Source: Aquirufa rosea | GTDB lineage: Bacteria > Bacteroidota > Bacteroidia > Cytophagales > Spirosomataceae | Reading direction: 5' to 3' | Length of the DNA stretch: 64,000 nucleotides | Assembly: GCF_004118285.1 (NCBI RefSeq) | Contig: NZ_SDHY01000001.1 | Location: 186,001 to 250,000 of the forward strand | Part shown: in pieces, positions 36,507 to 44,924 of the stretch | Layout of the letters: each line of letters starts with the position of its first letter | How positions within the stretch are numbered: position 1 is the stretch's first letter | Translations under genes and position numbers: made by a program | Notes under the pieces: model-generated | The model's database searches: none | What the model was told of the DNA's origin: nothing | What the model saw: only the letters and a program-made list of their open reading frames with translations

Positions 36507-38519
36507 ATGTATTGGATTGCATTCATTTCATTTATTTTGATGAACTACAAGGTAGCATCTAAAATATCCAACAAAAACTTAGAAGAAATACTACTCATAG
36601 GTTTCACTATTTACACAAGTAGCGTTATTTTAACCGGCTATGGACTTTCTGCATTAGATTTATGGAATAGTAGATTGCTTTGGGCTATTATCCCATTTTT
36701 TATTACTTCATTAAGCTACTATTTTTTTCAAAGGCCCGTATTTGCATTCGAATTAGAGCATATTTCTGCATTTAAAGTCATTGGTTCTGCCATTCAGACC
36801 ACTCATCAAACTTATTTGAAATTATCAGGTATTGAAAGGTTTATCTTTGCATGTTTATTCTGGTCTTTTCTTGCCCTAAGTGCGCTTCAATTAACTTTAA
36901 TTTTCAATAGTCCTCCTAATGAATGGGACAGCATGACTGGTCATTTAAATAGAATAATCTATTTCTTAAAGAAAGGAAGTATGTCTCATTTTATTGGAAC
37001 CAATTGGAATATAGACACTTATCCGAGAAGCTTCTGTTCATTACAAGTTTATCCATTTCTAATGAGCGGATACAATGAGTATTTATTTAAGCTTCCAAAC
37101 ATAGGAGCCTATTGGATAATTTCTTTTGGTATATATGGAATCTTAAAGAACCAAGGTGTAAAATTCAAAACAAGATTATTTTTAAGTATCATATTTCTAT
37201 TTCTCCCAAATGTAATCATGCAATCAATTACAACGGAGACAGATATTGTTCTTGCTGCCTACCTATGTACAATTGTTTATTATTTAATGGCATACAAAAA
37301 ACAAGAAAAAACCATTTATATCTATTTGGCAGGACTTAGTTTTGGTTTAGCCTTAAGCCATAAAATAACCTTTGCATTTTCTTTTATTCCACTACTCATT
37401 TTATATGCATATAGCTATTTACCTGCGATTAAAAGGAGAGCCTCTTTTGTTATAAGACATATTTTTTTAGCACATATATTAGGGGCGATTTTATATGTCT
37501 CTGCCACAGGGTATATTGCTAATTATATCAATTATGGTCATCCCATTGGTCCACCAACAGCCACTCAACATCAATCTGTGGAAAGAGCTGGTAACTTAAG
37601 TAATTTATTGGTTCAAGGAAGTAGAAATGTTCTTCGATACGGTTTTGACTTATTCAATTTTGATGGTATACGTAATATCATGGTGGTCGAAAAAATGAAC
37701 CATGCCATGAAGTCCCCTTTTAGAGCATTAGACCAAGGACTACAATTAGGATTAGAAAAAGTAAAAGAGTTTACTATCATTCCATTTACATTTGACAAGC
37801 GTTTTGAATTTTACAATGGAAGTCCAATTTATGGTAGTATCTTTATTTTCATTATCCTACCAAGTATATTTTTACTTATTAGAAAGCCGAATCTAATGGC
37901 TAGCTTATTCTTTTTATGTTTTGCGATTCATTTTATCACTCTCGCATTTACAGCGGCTTATGACCCTTGGAAAGGTCGATATATGATTAGTTCAGCCATT
38001 TATTTGTTTCCAGTATTGGTATATATGTCAAAATACATATTTGAACAAAGGCAACACATTCTTTCTCAATTATTATTAGGTGGAATAGTCGTAATCATCT
38101 GCCTATCTGCGCTATTTACTTTAGGATTAAACATAAGAGCTTTACCATTTAATGCCTATGGTCAAAAGTCAATTTTTAAATTAGATCGAGCGGCAGCATT
38201 GACTATAAATCGACCAGACATAACAAAAGCTTATCAAAACTTTGAAAAAATAGTTCCTCAAAATGCAGTAGTTGCTTTAGGGACCATTAATGATGATTTT
38301 GAATATCCACTTTGGGGGCCAAAATTTTCTAGACAATTGATACCTCTAAATCCTTTCGAGCAAGGGCTACAAGAAATTCCAAAGAAGGCACAGTATCTGT
38401 TCTTCAGTAAGAATGTCATAAAGCCTCAAATGGGTGATATCAGATTAGGAACAGATACCACTTTAGTGGAGGGTGTAATCGTTAGGGGTGAGGATTATTA
38501 TTTGCGAAAATTAAACTAG
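36507..38519 (+). CDS. Polytopic membrane protein, GT-C/GT39-like glycosyltransferase
   Basis: A 670-residue protein with about twelve hydrophobic segments over residues 1-540 and a soluble C-terminus. After the third segment the loop 'NEWDSMTGHLNRIIYFLKKG' has the acidic residue and layout of GT-C transferases that use polyprenyl-linked sugars; 'TETDIVLAA' and 'GLSFGLALSHK' are also GT39/83-like. It probably transfers a sugar at the periplasmic face to glycan or lipid. Substrate is unknown. It is the last gene of the export operon and overlaps the next gene's end by 4 bases. Confidence 0.68.
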   Translation: MYWIAFISFILMNYKVASKISNKNLEEILLIGFTIYTSSVILTGYGLSALDLWNSRLLWAIIPFFITSLSYYFFQRPVFAFELEHISAFKVIGSAIQTTHQTYLKLSGIERFIFACLFWSFLALSALQLTLIFNSPPNEWDSMTGHLNRIIYFLKKGSMSHFIGTNWNIDTYPRSFCSLQVYPFLMSGYNEYLFKLPNIGAYWIISFGIYGILKNQGVKFKTRLFLSIIFLFLPNVIMQSITTETDIVLAAYLCTIVYYLMAYKKQEKTIYIYLAGLSFGLALSHKITFAFSFIPLLILYAYSYLPAIKRRASFVIRHIFLAHILGAILYVSATGYIANYINYGHPIGPPTATQHQSVERAGNLSNLLVQGSRNVLRYGFDLFNFDGIRNIMVVEKMNHAMKSPFRALDQGLQLGLEKVKEFTIIPFTFDKRFEFYNGSPIYGSIFIFIILPSIFLLIRKPNLMASLFFLCFAIHFITLAFTAAYDPWKGRYMISSAIYLFPVLVYMSKYIFEQRQHILSQLLLGGIVVIICLSALFTLGLNIRALPFNAYGQKSIFKLDRAAALTINRPDITKAYQNFEKIVPQNAVVALGTINDDFEYPLWGPKFSRQLIPLNPFEQGLQEIPKKAQYLFFSKNVIKPQMGDIRLGTDTTLVEGVIVRGEDYYLRKLN

Positions 38520-39787
38520 GTTTTTTGCTTTTTCTTTTTTGCAGATGGAAAAAGTACATTGTTTAAAATCAATCGATATCCGGGGGAATTTTTATGTAAA
38601 CTTAAATCGGTATGTTCCTCATTCACAAAATGTTGATAATCTTCTGGATCATGTCCACCTAAAAAGGCAAAAAAGCCATTTCCCACTTGACCGTACAAAT
38701 ATTTCACTTCCTTTAAGCTTTCATTTTCAGCTAAAATAGTTACTTCAGATTTAACCATTGAACTAACAAATCCAGTGGTTTGACCCATAAAACCATGAAT
38801 AACTTGTTGGTGGTTTTGTGTCAACATACAAGGTATCATGTCTGATTTGGCCGAAAATTCATTCAATTCAAAAAAATCATTCTCCTCGGCTATTGGCCTT
38901 TGAGTATAATTGGGTGCTGAATCGATGGTTGAAAACTCATTAACACGATAATTAAGGATTAATGAAAAATCTTTAAAAGCCACTGTATTCTTAAAATTCA
39001 AATTATCAGCACTTATGTTAGAAGAAGTGGCATCGCCATCATAAAAGGCAGGTACAGCATCCATACCTAAGGTAGCCAAGGCAATATCAAAGGTATCCGT
39101 AGCGGTACACATAGCAAAGAGGTATCCTCCACCCAACATAAATTCTTTGATCATGGAAGCCACTTTTCCTTTCATTTGAGAAACCTTTGAAAAACCATTT
39201 TTCTTGGCCATTTGCATATCCTCTTGCAACTGTAATTGATACCAAACTTGATCTTTCTGAGTAAACATTTTACCCATTTGGCCAGTGAAGTCCTCATGAT
39301 GTAAATGCACCCAATCATATTTGGATAAATTACCGTCTAATACCTCTTGATCATATATAGTTTCAAAGGGTATTTCCGCATAACTAAGAGCTAAAGATAC
39401 GGCATCATCCCATGGAGAGGCAGACTTTGGAGAATATAGCGCTATTTTGGGTACTTTCTGCAGAAGTGCTTGTTCCATATTGGAACTCTCAGAATTGACT
39501 TCCTGCAAAATTTGACTAGCCACCTGATCAGATATGATTTGATAGGTAATTCCTTTACTTAATAAATCTTTAGAAAATTCAGGAGTATAATCCATCATAA
39601 AAGATCCACCTCGATAATTTAATAACCAGGAAACTTTCGCATCTTCCCCTTGCAAAACTTTATATGTAAACCCATAAGCTTTTAAGTGATTGCTTTGGCC
39701 TTCATCCATGGGAATTAACAACTTATTCGCATGTAAAAAGTTAATCGACGAATAAAAAATGATTAATGGAAGAATTAGCCCTTTCAT
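38516..39787 (-). CDS. Conserved secreted Bacteroidota protein, often mislabelled 'asparagine synthetase B'
   Basis: A 423-residue protein with a signal peptide (about 1-20). It begins 'LLIPMDEGQSNHLKAYG' and includes 'WLLNYRGGSF', 'PWDDAVSLALSYAEIP', 'WVHLHHEDFTGQ', 'GGYLFAMCTATDTFD' and 'GGHDPEDYQH'. I recognise this as a widespread Bacteroidota family whose database label 'asparagine synthetase B' has no support here: there is no N-terminal Cys amidotransferase or PP-loop ATP site. The sequence suggests a Rossmann-like, amidotransferase-like fold acting in the periplasm. Function is unknown. It ends with a lysine-rich tail and is divergent from the MacB-like gene. Confidence 0.72.
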   Translation of the reverse strand: MKGLILPLIIFYSSINFLHANKLLIPMDEGQSNHLKAYGFTYKVLQGEDAKVSWLLNYRGGSFMMDYTPEFSKDLLSKGITYQIISDQVASQILQEVNSESSNMEQALLQKVPKIALYSPKSASPWDDAVSLALSYAEIPFETIYDQEVLDGNLSKYDWVHLHHEDFTGQMGKMFTQKDQVWYQLQLQEDMQMAKKNGFSKVSQMKGKVASMIKEFMLGGGYLFAMCTATDTFDIALATLGMDAVPAFYDGDATSSNISADNLNFKNTVAFKDFSLILNYRVNEFSTIDSAPNYTQRPIAEENDFFELNEFSAKSDMIPCMLTQNHQQVIHGFMGQTTGFVSSMVKSEVTILAENESLKEVKYLYGQVGNGFFAFLGGHDPEDYQHFVNEEHTDLSLHKNSPGYRLILNNVLFPSAKKKKQKT

Positions 39788-39841
39788 TGGTTTCCTATGG
39801 AATGATTTATCTAATAAATTGCAAGGTAAAATTTAAACGCT

Positions 39842-39847
39842 AGGAGA
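39842..39847 (+). promoter_or_regulatory. Shine-Dalgarno-like site of the MacB-like gene
   Basis: AGGAGA lies five bases before the ATG at 39853. Such a strong site is exceptional here, where most genes start without any recognisable Shine-Dalgarno sequence. Confidence 0.5.
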
Positions 39848-39852
39848 GCAAC

Positions 39853-41091
39853 ATGAATCTTAAGGAAAACGTATTTGAAGGATTAAGATCAATCAAGGGA
39901 AATTTACTAAGAACGATTTTAACAGCCTTAATCATTTCATTAGGAATTACCTCATTGGTGGGTATATTAACTGCCATTGATGGAATTCAAAGTTCTGTTG
40001 ATAATTCATTTTCTGGATTAGGTGCTAATTCCTTCGATATAAGAAATAGACCAGCCATGCAAATCCGTAGAGAAGGTCAAAAAGAAAAGAGATTTAAAAA
40101 TATTGATTACAGACAAGCTAGCAAGTATAAATCACTCTTCAGTTCCAAGGGCAAGGTGTCTTTGAAAACCAATGTCAATTTCAATGCGATTGCCAAACAT
40201 GGCTCAAAAAAAACAAATCCTAACACCCGCTTAATAGGAATTGATGATAATTTCATGGAATTGAAGGGCTATAAAGTAAGTTCAGGAAGAAATTTTTCAA
40301 CTCATGAATATCAGCATGCTAGCAATGTATGTGTACTTGGTGTAGATGTGGTAGATCAATTATATGAAAAAGAAAGCCCGGTAAATTCTGAAATCGTGGT
40401 AAGTGGTCAAAAATTAAAGGTAGTGGGTATCCTTGCCAAAAAAGGGAGTATGATGGGAGGGGGGGATGACCGTGTTATTATGGTTCCTTTGGAAACGGGT
40501 AGAAAAATGGCGATGGGACGAAATTTAACTTTTGATATAACCACTTCCTCTACCAAGGTGAAAAATTTAGATGATTTTATGGAAGAAGCAAGGGGAGTGA
40601 TGAGAAAAGTACGAATGGATCCTATAGGTGCAGAAGATTCATTTTCAATTGACCGCTCAGATTCCATAGCTAAGAGCTTTGAAAATATTACATCATCATT
40701 ACGAATTGGTGGCTTTGTAATTGGTTTTATTACTTTATTAGGAGCAGCCATTGCCTTGATGAATATCATGATGGTTTCCGTTACAGAAAGAACAAGAGAA
40801 ATAGGTATTAGAAAATCATTAGGGGCTACTCCATTTAGGATTTTACAACAATTCCTCATTGAAGCCATTGTCATTTGTATCATAGGAGGATTAGGCGGAA
40901 TCGTATTAGCTATTCCTATAGGCAATCTAATTGCACAAGGAATCAGCTCTGGAAATGCAAGTTTTATTATACCTTGGGTCTGGATGATAACAGGTATCAT
41001 TGTTTGTATTTTAGTTGGCTTATTTTCAGGAATTTATCCTGCTTTCAAAGCTTCTAAATTGGATCCGGTTGAAGCCCTACGTTACGAATAA
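39853..41091 (+). CDS. ABC transporter permease, MacB/FtsX type
   Basis: A 412-residue permease. It has an N-terminal helix (about 17-42), a periplasmic MacB-PCD domain (about 45-270) and three C-terminal helices. 'VTERTREIGIRKSLGATPFRILQQFLIEA' (listed in part) is the FtsX-domain coupling region near 310, and 'YPAFKASKLDPVEALRYE' is the typical end. MacB-type systems use the energy of a separate ATPase to move or release substrates in the periplasm, for example lipoproteins, peptides or antibiotics. No ATPase gene is adjacent. A run of seven G at 40459-40465 lies in the coding sequence ('MMGGGDDR'). Confidence 0.9.
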   Translation: MNLKENVFEGLRSIKGNLLRTILTALIISLGITSLVGILTAIDGIQSSVDNSFSGLGANSFDIRNRPAMQIRREGQKEKRFKNIDYRQASKYKSLFSSKGKVSLKTNVNFNAIAKHGSKKTNPNTRLIGIDDNFMELKGYKVSSGRNFSTHEYQHASNVCVLGVDVVDQLYEKESPVNSEIVVSGQKLKVVGILAKKGSMMGGGDDRVIMVPLETGRKMAMGRNLTFDITTSSTKVKNLDDFMEEARGVMRKVRMDPIGAEDSFSIDRSDSIAKSFENITSSLRIGGFVIGFITLLGAAIALMNIMMVSVTERTREIGIRKSLGATPFRILQQFLIEAIVICIIGGLGGIVLAIPIGNLIAQGISSGNASFIIPWVWMITGIIVCILVGLFSGIYPAFKASKLDPVEALRYE

Positions 41092-41114
41092 ACGATAAAA
41101 TATTAAAGAGGTAC

Positions 41115-41145
41115 TTGATTAATCAAAGGATTTGGAGTACTTTTG
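41115..41145 (+). promoter_or_regulatory. tRNA-Leu promoter (TTG-N20-TACTTTTG)
   Basis: TTG at 41115-41117 and an exact -7 box TACTTTTG at 41138-41145 are 20 bases apart. The mature tRNA begins 17 bases further on, the same distance as for tRNA-Ser. Confidence 0.55.
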
Positions 41146-41162
41146 TGTCGCAATTAAGAATT

Positions 41163-41246
41163 GCCCAGATGGCGGAATTGGTAGACGCGCTGGTCTCAAA
41201 CACCCGTGGGTGCAAGCCCGTGCCGGTTCGACTCCGGCTCTGGGTA
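41163..41246 (+). tRNA. tRNA-Leu(CAA)
   Basis: Acceptor arms GCCCAGA (41163-41169) and TCTGGGT (41239-41245) pair with one G-T. The D-arm GGCGGAATTGGTAGACGC is typical of leucine, the loop CTCAAAC has anticodon CAA at 41197-41199, and a long variable arm follows. One T-C mismatch (41191/41205) sits inside the anticodon stem. CCA is not encoded. It reads TTG codons. Confidence 0.94.
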
Positions 41247-41247
41247 C

Positions 41248-41280
41248 AAGCCTCCTGAATTTCAGGAGGCTTTTACTTTT
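41248..41280. terminator. Strong intrinsic terminator, shared by tRNA-Leu and xylB
   Basis: AAGCCTCCTG (41248-41257) pairs with CAGGAGGCTT (41263-41272) around AATTT, then TTTTACTTTT follows. The A-rich/T-rich flanks let it work in both directions, ending tRNA-Leu on the plus strand and xylB on the minus strand. Confidence 0.85.
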
Positions 41281-42756
41281 TTATGCGGGTAGGAAAGTTT
41301 TCCAATGACTATAACTTTCTGTCGTAGCATCAATTTGCTTCGAATCAGGTTCAATCGTTTTTTTGATTTTTAATTGACTCACCGCCTCAGTAGGAGAATT
41401 GTAGTAACCAATTCCTATACCTGCACCTAAAGCAGCACCCATTGCTCCATCAGATTCCATCAAATCCAAGGAAATCTGAGCAGCATTCACCACACTTTGA
41501 CTAAATACAGGACTTAAGTACATATTGGCTAAACCAGCTTTTAAGCGTTGAGGTGAGATACCTACACTATCCAATAATTCAATGCCATAAACTAAAGAGA
41601 AAGCAATTCCTTCTTGAACAGACCGACAAATCTCTGCTTGTTGGTGTCGATTCAAATCCAATTGTTGGAAGCTTGCACCTATCACGCGATTTTGGAAAAT
41701 TCTTTCCGCACCATTTCCGAAAGGCATTACGATAAGACCTTTAGAGCCAATTGCTGCCTTAGAAGCAATTTCATTCATTTGTTGGTATGAACTCGAATCA
41801 AAAAAGTTCTGCTTCAGCCAACGATTCATAATACCTGTGCCATTGATGCACATCAATACCCCAATACGACGAAGCTCTTCCTGATAATTGACATGAGCAA
41901 ATGAATTTACTCGATTCCCCTGATCAAATTTTAGTTCATCACTTACCCCATATACAACCCCAGAAGTTCCAGCAGTAGTGGCAATTTCCCCGGGTTCCAA
42001 TACTCCTAAGGACAAGGCATTATTGGGTTGATCGCCCGCTTTATAAGTCACTTTCACAAAGGAATTGAAACCTAAATTTTCTGCTATCTCAGGTAGAATC
42101 TGACCATGTTCTGAAAATACCGCTTGTATAGTAGGAAATAAATCAGTTGAATATCCAAAATGAGCTAATAATTCAGAAGAAATCTTATTCTCCTTGAAAT
42201 CCCAAAATATTCCCTCCGAAAGAGATGACGGGGTACAGGTCAAGGTACCCGTTAATTTGGCTGCTATATAATCTCCAGGTAAAACAACATGCTTAATCTT
42301 ATTAAAAACTTCTGGTTGATTTTCTTTTACCCATGCCAATTTAGCCGCAGTAAAATTACCAGGCGAGTTCAACAAATGATTTTGGCAATAAGCCTCACCT
42401 AAAGCTTGAGCTGCTTTATCCCCCAAATATCCTGCTCTAGAATCACACCAAATGATGGAGGGTCTTAATACTTCCATTTGTTCATCCAAAACAACCAAGC
42501 CGTGCATTTGATACGAAATACCTATGGCATGTACATTCAATGGATTATATTTTCCTGAAGAATTACCTTTTAATATAGCTTGCTGGGTACAATACCACCA
42601 ATGAGCAGGATCTTGTTCTGCAAAACCTGGCTCTGGAGAAAAAATTTCATTTTCCGTTTCTGGGAAGGAGCAGGAAAATAAAACAGTTTGCTTCGCAGCA
42701 TCAACAATACTAACTTTAATCGATGATGTACCTACATCAATTCCACACAAAAGCAT
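41281..42756 (-). CDS. xylB: Xylulokinase (FGGY-family carbohydrate kinase)
   Basis: A 491-residue kinase. It has 'GIDVGTSSIKVSIVD' (phosphate-1 motif), 'ISYQMHGLVVLD' (the M-H-G motif of xylulokinases), 'IIWCDSRAG', 'LPGDYIAAKLTG', 'AGDQPNNALSLGV' and 'ATTAGTSGVVYG'. It phosphorylates D-xylulose to feed the pentose phosphate pathway. No xylose isomerase or transporter is nearby, so it is an isolated gene. It starts 14 bases from the divergent ABC ATPase gene and ends at the shared terminator. Confidence 0.88.
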   Translation of the reverse strand: MLLCGIDVGTSSIKVSIVDAAKQTVLFSCSFPETENEIFSPEPGFAEQDPAHWWYCTQQAILKGNSSGKYNPLNVHAIGISYQMHGLVVLDEQMEVLRPSIIWCDSRAGYLGDKAAQALGEAYCQNHLLNSPGNFTAAKLAWVKENQPEVFNKIKHVVLPGDYIAAKLTGTLTCTPSSLSEGIFWDFKENKISSELLAHFGYSTDLFPTIQAVFSEHGQILPEIAENLGFNSFVKVTYKAGDQPNNALSLGVLEPGEIATTAGTSGVVYGVSDELKFDQGNRVNSFAHVNYQEELRRIGVLMCINGTGIMNRWLKQNFFDSSSYQQMNEIASKAAIGSKGLIVMPFGNGAERIFQNRVIGASFQQLDLNRHQQAEICRSVQEGIAFSLVYGIELLDSVGISPQRLKAGLANMYLSPVFSQSVVNAAQISLDLMESDGAMGAALGAGIGIGYYNSPTEAVSQLKIKKTIEPDSKQIDATTESYSHWKTFLPA

Positions 42757-42770
42757 AAAAAATCATTTAA

Positions 42771-43520
42771 ATGTTAGAGATTCAAATTAATCACCACCAA
42801 GTTACAAGTCATTTTGCTTTAAACCATATACAGATGAAAGTAAAAGCGGGTGAAATATTTGCTCTCATTGGTAAAAGTGGGTCAGGGAAAAGTACCATCG
42901 CTAATATTGTTGTGGGTCAAACTATTACAAAGGATGCCTCTATTCAAATCAATGGAAAAGAATTAAATACCGAATCAGACCGACTTATTAAATTATTTAA
43001 GGAAGTTGGTTATGTTCCTCAAAACTTACATTTAATGCCACATCATACCGTTGAGGAATACATTCAAAGGTTAGTTCAAAAACGAAGCGTACAGGAACAA
43101 GAGAAATTTATTCAGAAAAATTTGAAGCGATTCCGACTAAAAAACGCAAAAAAAACCAAAATTCAACATTTGTCGGGAGGAGAAAGACAAAAATTAGCAT
43201 TATTAGAAGCCATCAGTAAACCAATCGGAATATTAGTATTGGATGAACCATTCAGCCAGTTAGACACCGAACAAAAGCTTGAGTTTTCATCCATTTTTAA
43301 ACAAGTTATCGAAGAGGAAAAAATTCCATGTTTGCTCATTAGTCATGATTTGTTGGATATTTTAAGTTTAAGCCAACAGGTAGGAATACTACACCAAGGT
43401 AAAATCATTTTCCAAGGAAATTGGACGCAATTTAAAAAGTCGAAAAATCGCTTTGTCCTTCAATTACAACATGCTATGCAAGCTTGGAAACAAAAAGTGG
43501 ATAATTTATTCGAAGCTTGA
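42771..43520 (+). CDS. Orphan ABC transporter ATP-binding protein
   Basis: A 249-residue ATPase with Walker A 'LIGKSGSGKSTIAN', Q-loop 'VGYVPQNLHL', signature 'LSGGERQKLALLEAI', Walker B 'GILVLDEPFSQLD' and H-loop 'LLISHDLLD'. No permease or binding protein is next to it, so the substrate is unknown; it may serve a permease encoded elsewhere. The C-terminal 40 residues are rich in Lys and Gln. It overlaps the end of tatD by 15 bases. Confidence 0.85.
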   Translation: MLEIQINHHQVTSHFALNHIQMKVKAGEIFALIGKSGSGKSTIANIVVGQTITKDASIQINGKELNTESDRLIKLFKEVGYVPQNLHLMPHHTVEEYIQRLVQKRSVQEQEKFIQKNLKRFRLKNAKKTKIQHLSGGERQKLALLEAISKPIGILVLDEPFSQLDTEQKLEFSSIFKQVIEEEKIPCLLISHDLLDILSLSQQVGILHQGKIIFQGNWTQFKKSKNRFVLQLQHAMQAWKQKVDNLFEA

Positions 43521-44279
43521 AAATTTTTTCATTTCCAGGGCATTTTGAGTAGTAATCCGAATCACTTCCTCTTTTGAAATTTGACGATAATCTGCCAATT
43601 TTTGAGCAATAATACCTAAATAGGCAGGAGTATTAGGTTTACCTCGATGGGGAACGGGGCTTAAATAGGGCGAATCCGTCTCTAAAACTAAATGACTTAA
43701 AGGAATATCCTGAATATCCTGAAATAACTGTGCATTCTTATAGGTCAAAACTCCCCCAATTCCTAAGGTATATCCTAAATCAACCAAAGTTTTTGCTTCA
43801 CGCGCATCACCTGAAAAGCAATGAATAATCCCATGTAAGTCTTCAAATTCCTTTCTTTTAAGCACTGAAATTAAATCAGCATAGGCTTTCCTGCAATGAA
43901 CATCAATCCAAATATGGTGCTCCAAAGCCCAATGGCATTGAGTAATAAAAGCACTTATTTGCTGCTCTTTATACGTAATATCCCAATAATAATCCAACCC
44001 AATTTCTCCGATGGCTAATACTTTTTTACTAGCTAATTCCAGTTCTAAAAAAGATAATTGATTGTTAAAATCTTCTTTTACATAGGTAGGATGTAAACCA
44101 ATCATCGGTTTACATAAGCTTGGATTTTGGGTATATAAATTCCATAATGCATTCCAAGATTCTTGATCACAATTGGGCAACCAAACCTCTTTTATTCCTG
44201 CAGTTTGCATTTCTACTAAATGCTGATTCCATTCATTGGTAAAATATTCATCATATAAATGCGCGTGCGTATCAATCAT
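43506..44279 (-). CDS. TatD-family metal-dependent hydrolase
   Basis: About 257 residues. The metal site is seen as 'DTHAHLYDE', 'IGEIGLDYYW' (bridging Glu), 'DVHCRKA', 'IIHCFSGDA' and 'LETDSPYLSP'. TatD enzymes are 3'-5' DNases/RNases used in DNA repair or RNA turnover. A longer frame opens at 44312, but ATG at 44279 gives the standard start 'MIDTHAHL' and a 4-base ATGA overlap with the upstream deacetylase gene. Confidence 0.9.
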   Translation of the reverse strand: MIDTHAHLYDEYFTNEWNQHLVEMQTAGIKEVWLPNCDQESWNALWNLYTQNPSLCKPMIGLHPTYVKEDFNNQLSFLELELASKKVLAIGEIGLDYYWDITYKEQQISAFITQCHWALEHHIWIDVHCRKAYADLISVLKRKEFEDLHGIIHCFSGDAREAKTLVDLGYTLGIGGVLTYKNAQLFQDIQDIPLSHLVLETDSPYLSPVPHRGKPNTPAYLGIIAQKLADYRQISKEEVIRITTQNALEMKKFSSFE

Positions 44280-44905
44280 AAAGGTAGAAGTTGAAATCCC
44301 TGTCCATGACAATAGGACAAGAGTGCTGGTAATACAATTTTCAAATGAGGAAATGCTTTTTGACTATCATGGAAGACGATAATTGATCCAGGTTTTATAG
44401 CCTTAATACATTGATTAATAATGGATTTAGAGGATAAACCTGAATGATAATCACCGGTCAATACGCTCCACATGAAAACGGACTCTTGACTTGCTAAATC
44501 CCGAATAAGTTCTCGATTTACCCGGCCATAGGGTGGACGAAATCCAACACTTGAAATTCCCAATTCATCGAAAACGACATCACAGGCTACTTTATCCTCT
44601 TTATAGGCTTGATATGATACTTGCCAAGCATTCACATGATTCATGGTGTGATTACCCAAACTGTGTCCCGAAGATTGAATCAAATGACCCAAATCGGCAT
44701 GAGCCAATAAGTTTTTCCCAATGGAAAAAAAAGTAGCCTTGGCCTGGTATTTATCTAACTCTTCTAAAACAAAATTGGTAATTTCAGGACATGGTCCATC
44801 ATCGAAAGTGAAAAACACTTGATTATCAGAGGAATCTACTTTTCTAGACCAAATCAAGCTAGGAAAAATAGTAGGTACCACAGAAGGTAATCGATGAATG
44901 AACAT
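44276..44905 (-). CDS. Polysaccharide deacetylase family protein
   Basis: About 209 residues of the NodB type. Motif 1 'FTFDDGPCPE' gives the catalytic base and metal Asp, motif 2 'SLGNHTMNH' the metal His pair, and motif 3 'GFRPPYGRVN'. It removes acetyl groups from a GlcNAc-containing polymer, possibly peptidoglycan or capsule. I chose ATG at 44905 over 44926 because it gives the short 'FIHRLPSVVPTIFPSLIW' N-terminus common in this Bacteroidota group and avoids overlap with ruvC. No signal peptide is obvious; the first 25 residues are weakly hydrophobic. Confidence 0.88.
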   Translation of the reverse strand: MFIHRLPSVVPTIFPSLIWSRKVDSSDNQVFFTFDDGPCPEITNFVLEELDKYQAKATFFSIGKNLLAHADLGHLIQSSGHSLGNHTMNHVNAWQVSYQAYKEDKVACDVVFDELGISSVGFRPPYGRVNRELIRDLASQESVFMWSVLTGDYHSGLSSKSIINQCIKAIKPGSIIVFHDSQKAFPHLKIVLPALLSYCHGQGFQLLPL

Positions 44906-44924
44906 GTATCTCGAATCAAAATCC

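Noticed and set aside
40407-41000. 197-codon minus-strand frame opposite the MacB-like permease
   Set aside because: It is the shadow of a long conserved plus-strand gene. The protein is low in complexity (Ile/Pro/Lys-rich) and has no recognisable family.
42771-43520. Orphan ABC ATPase as the missing FtsE or MacB ATPase
   Set aside because: Its sequence does not show features that tie it to FtsX (23-25 kb) or the permease at 39853 (a tRNA, a terminator and xylB lie between), so I leave the partner open.
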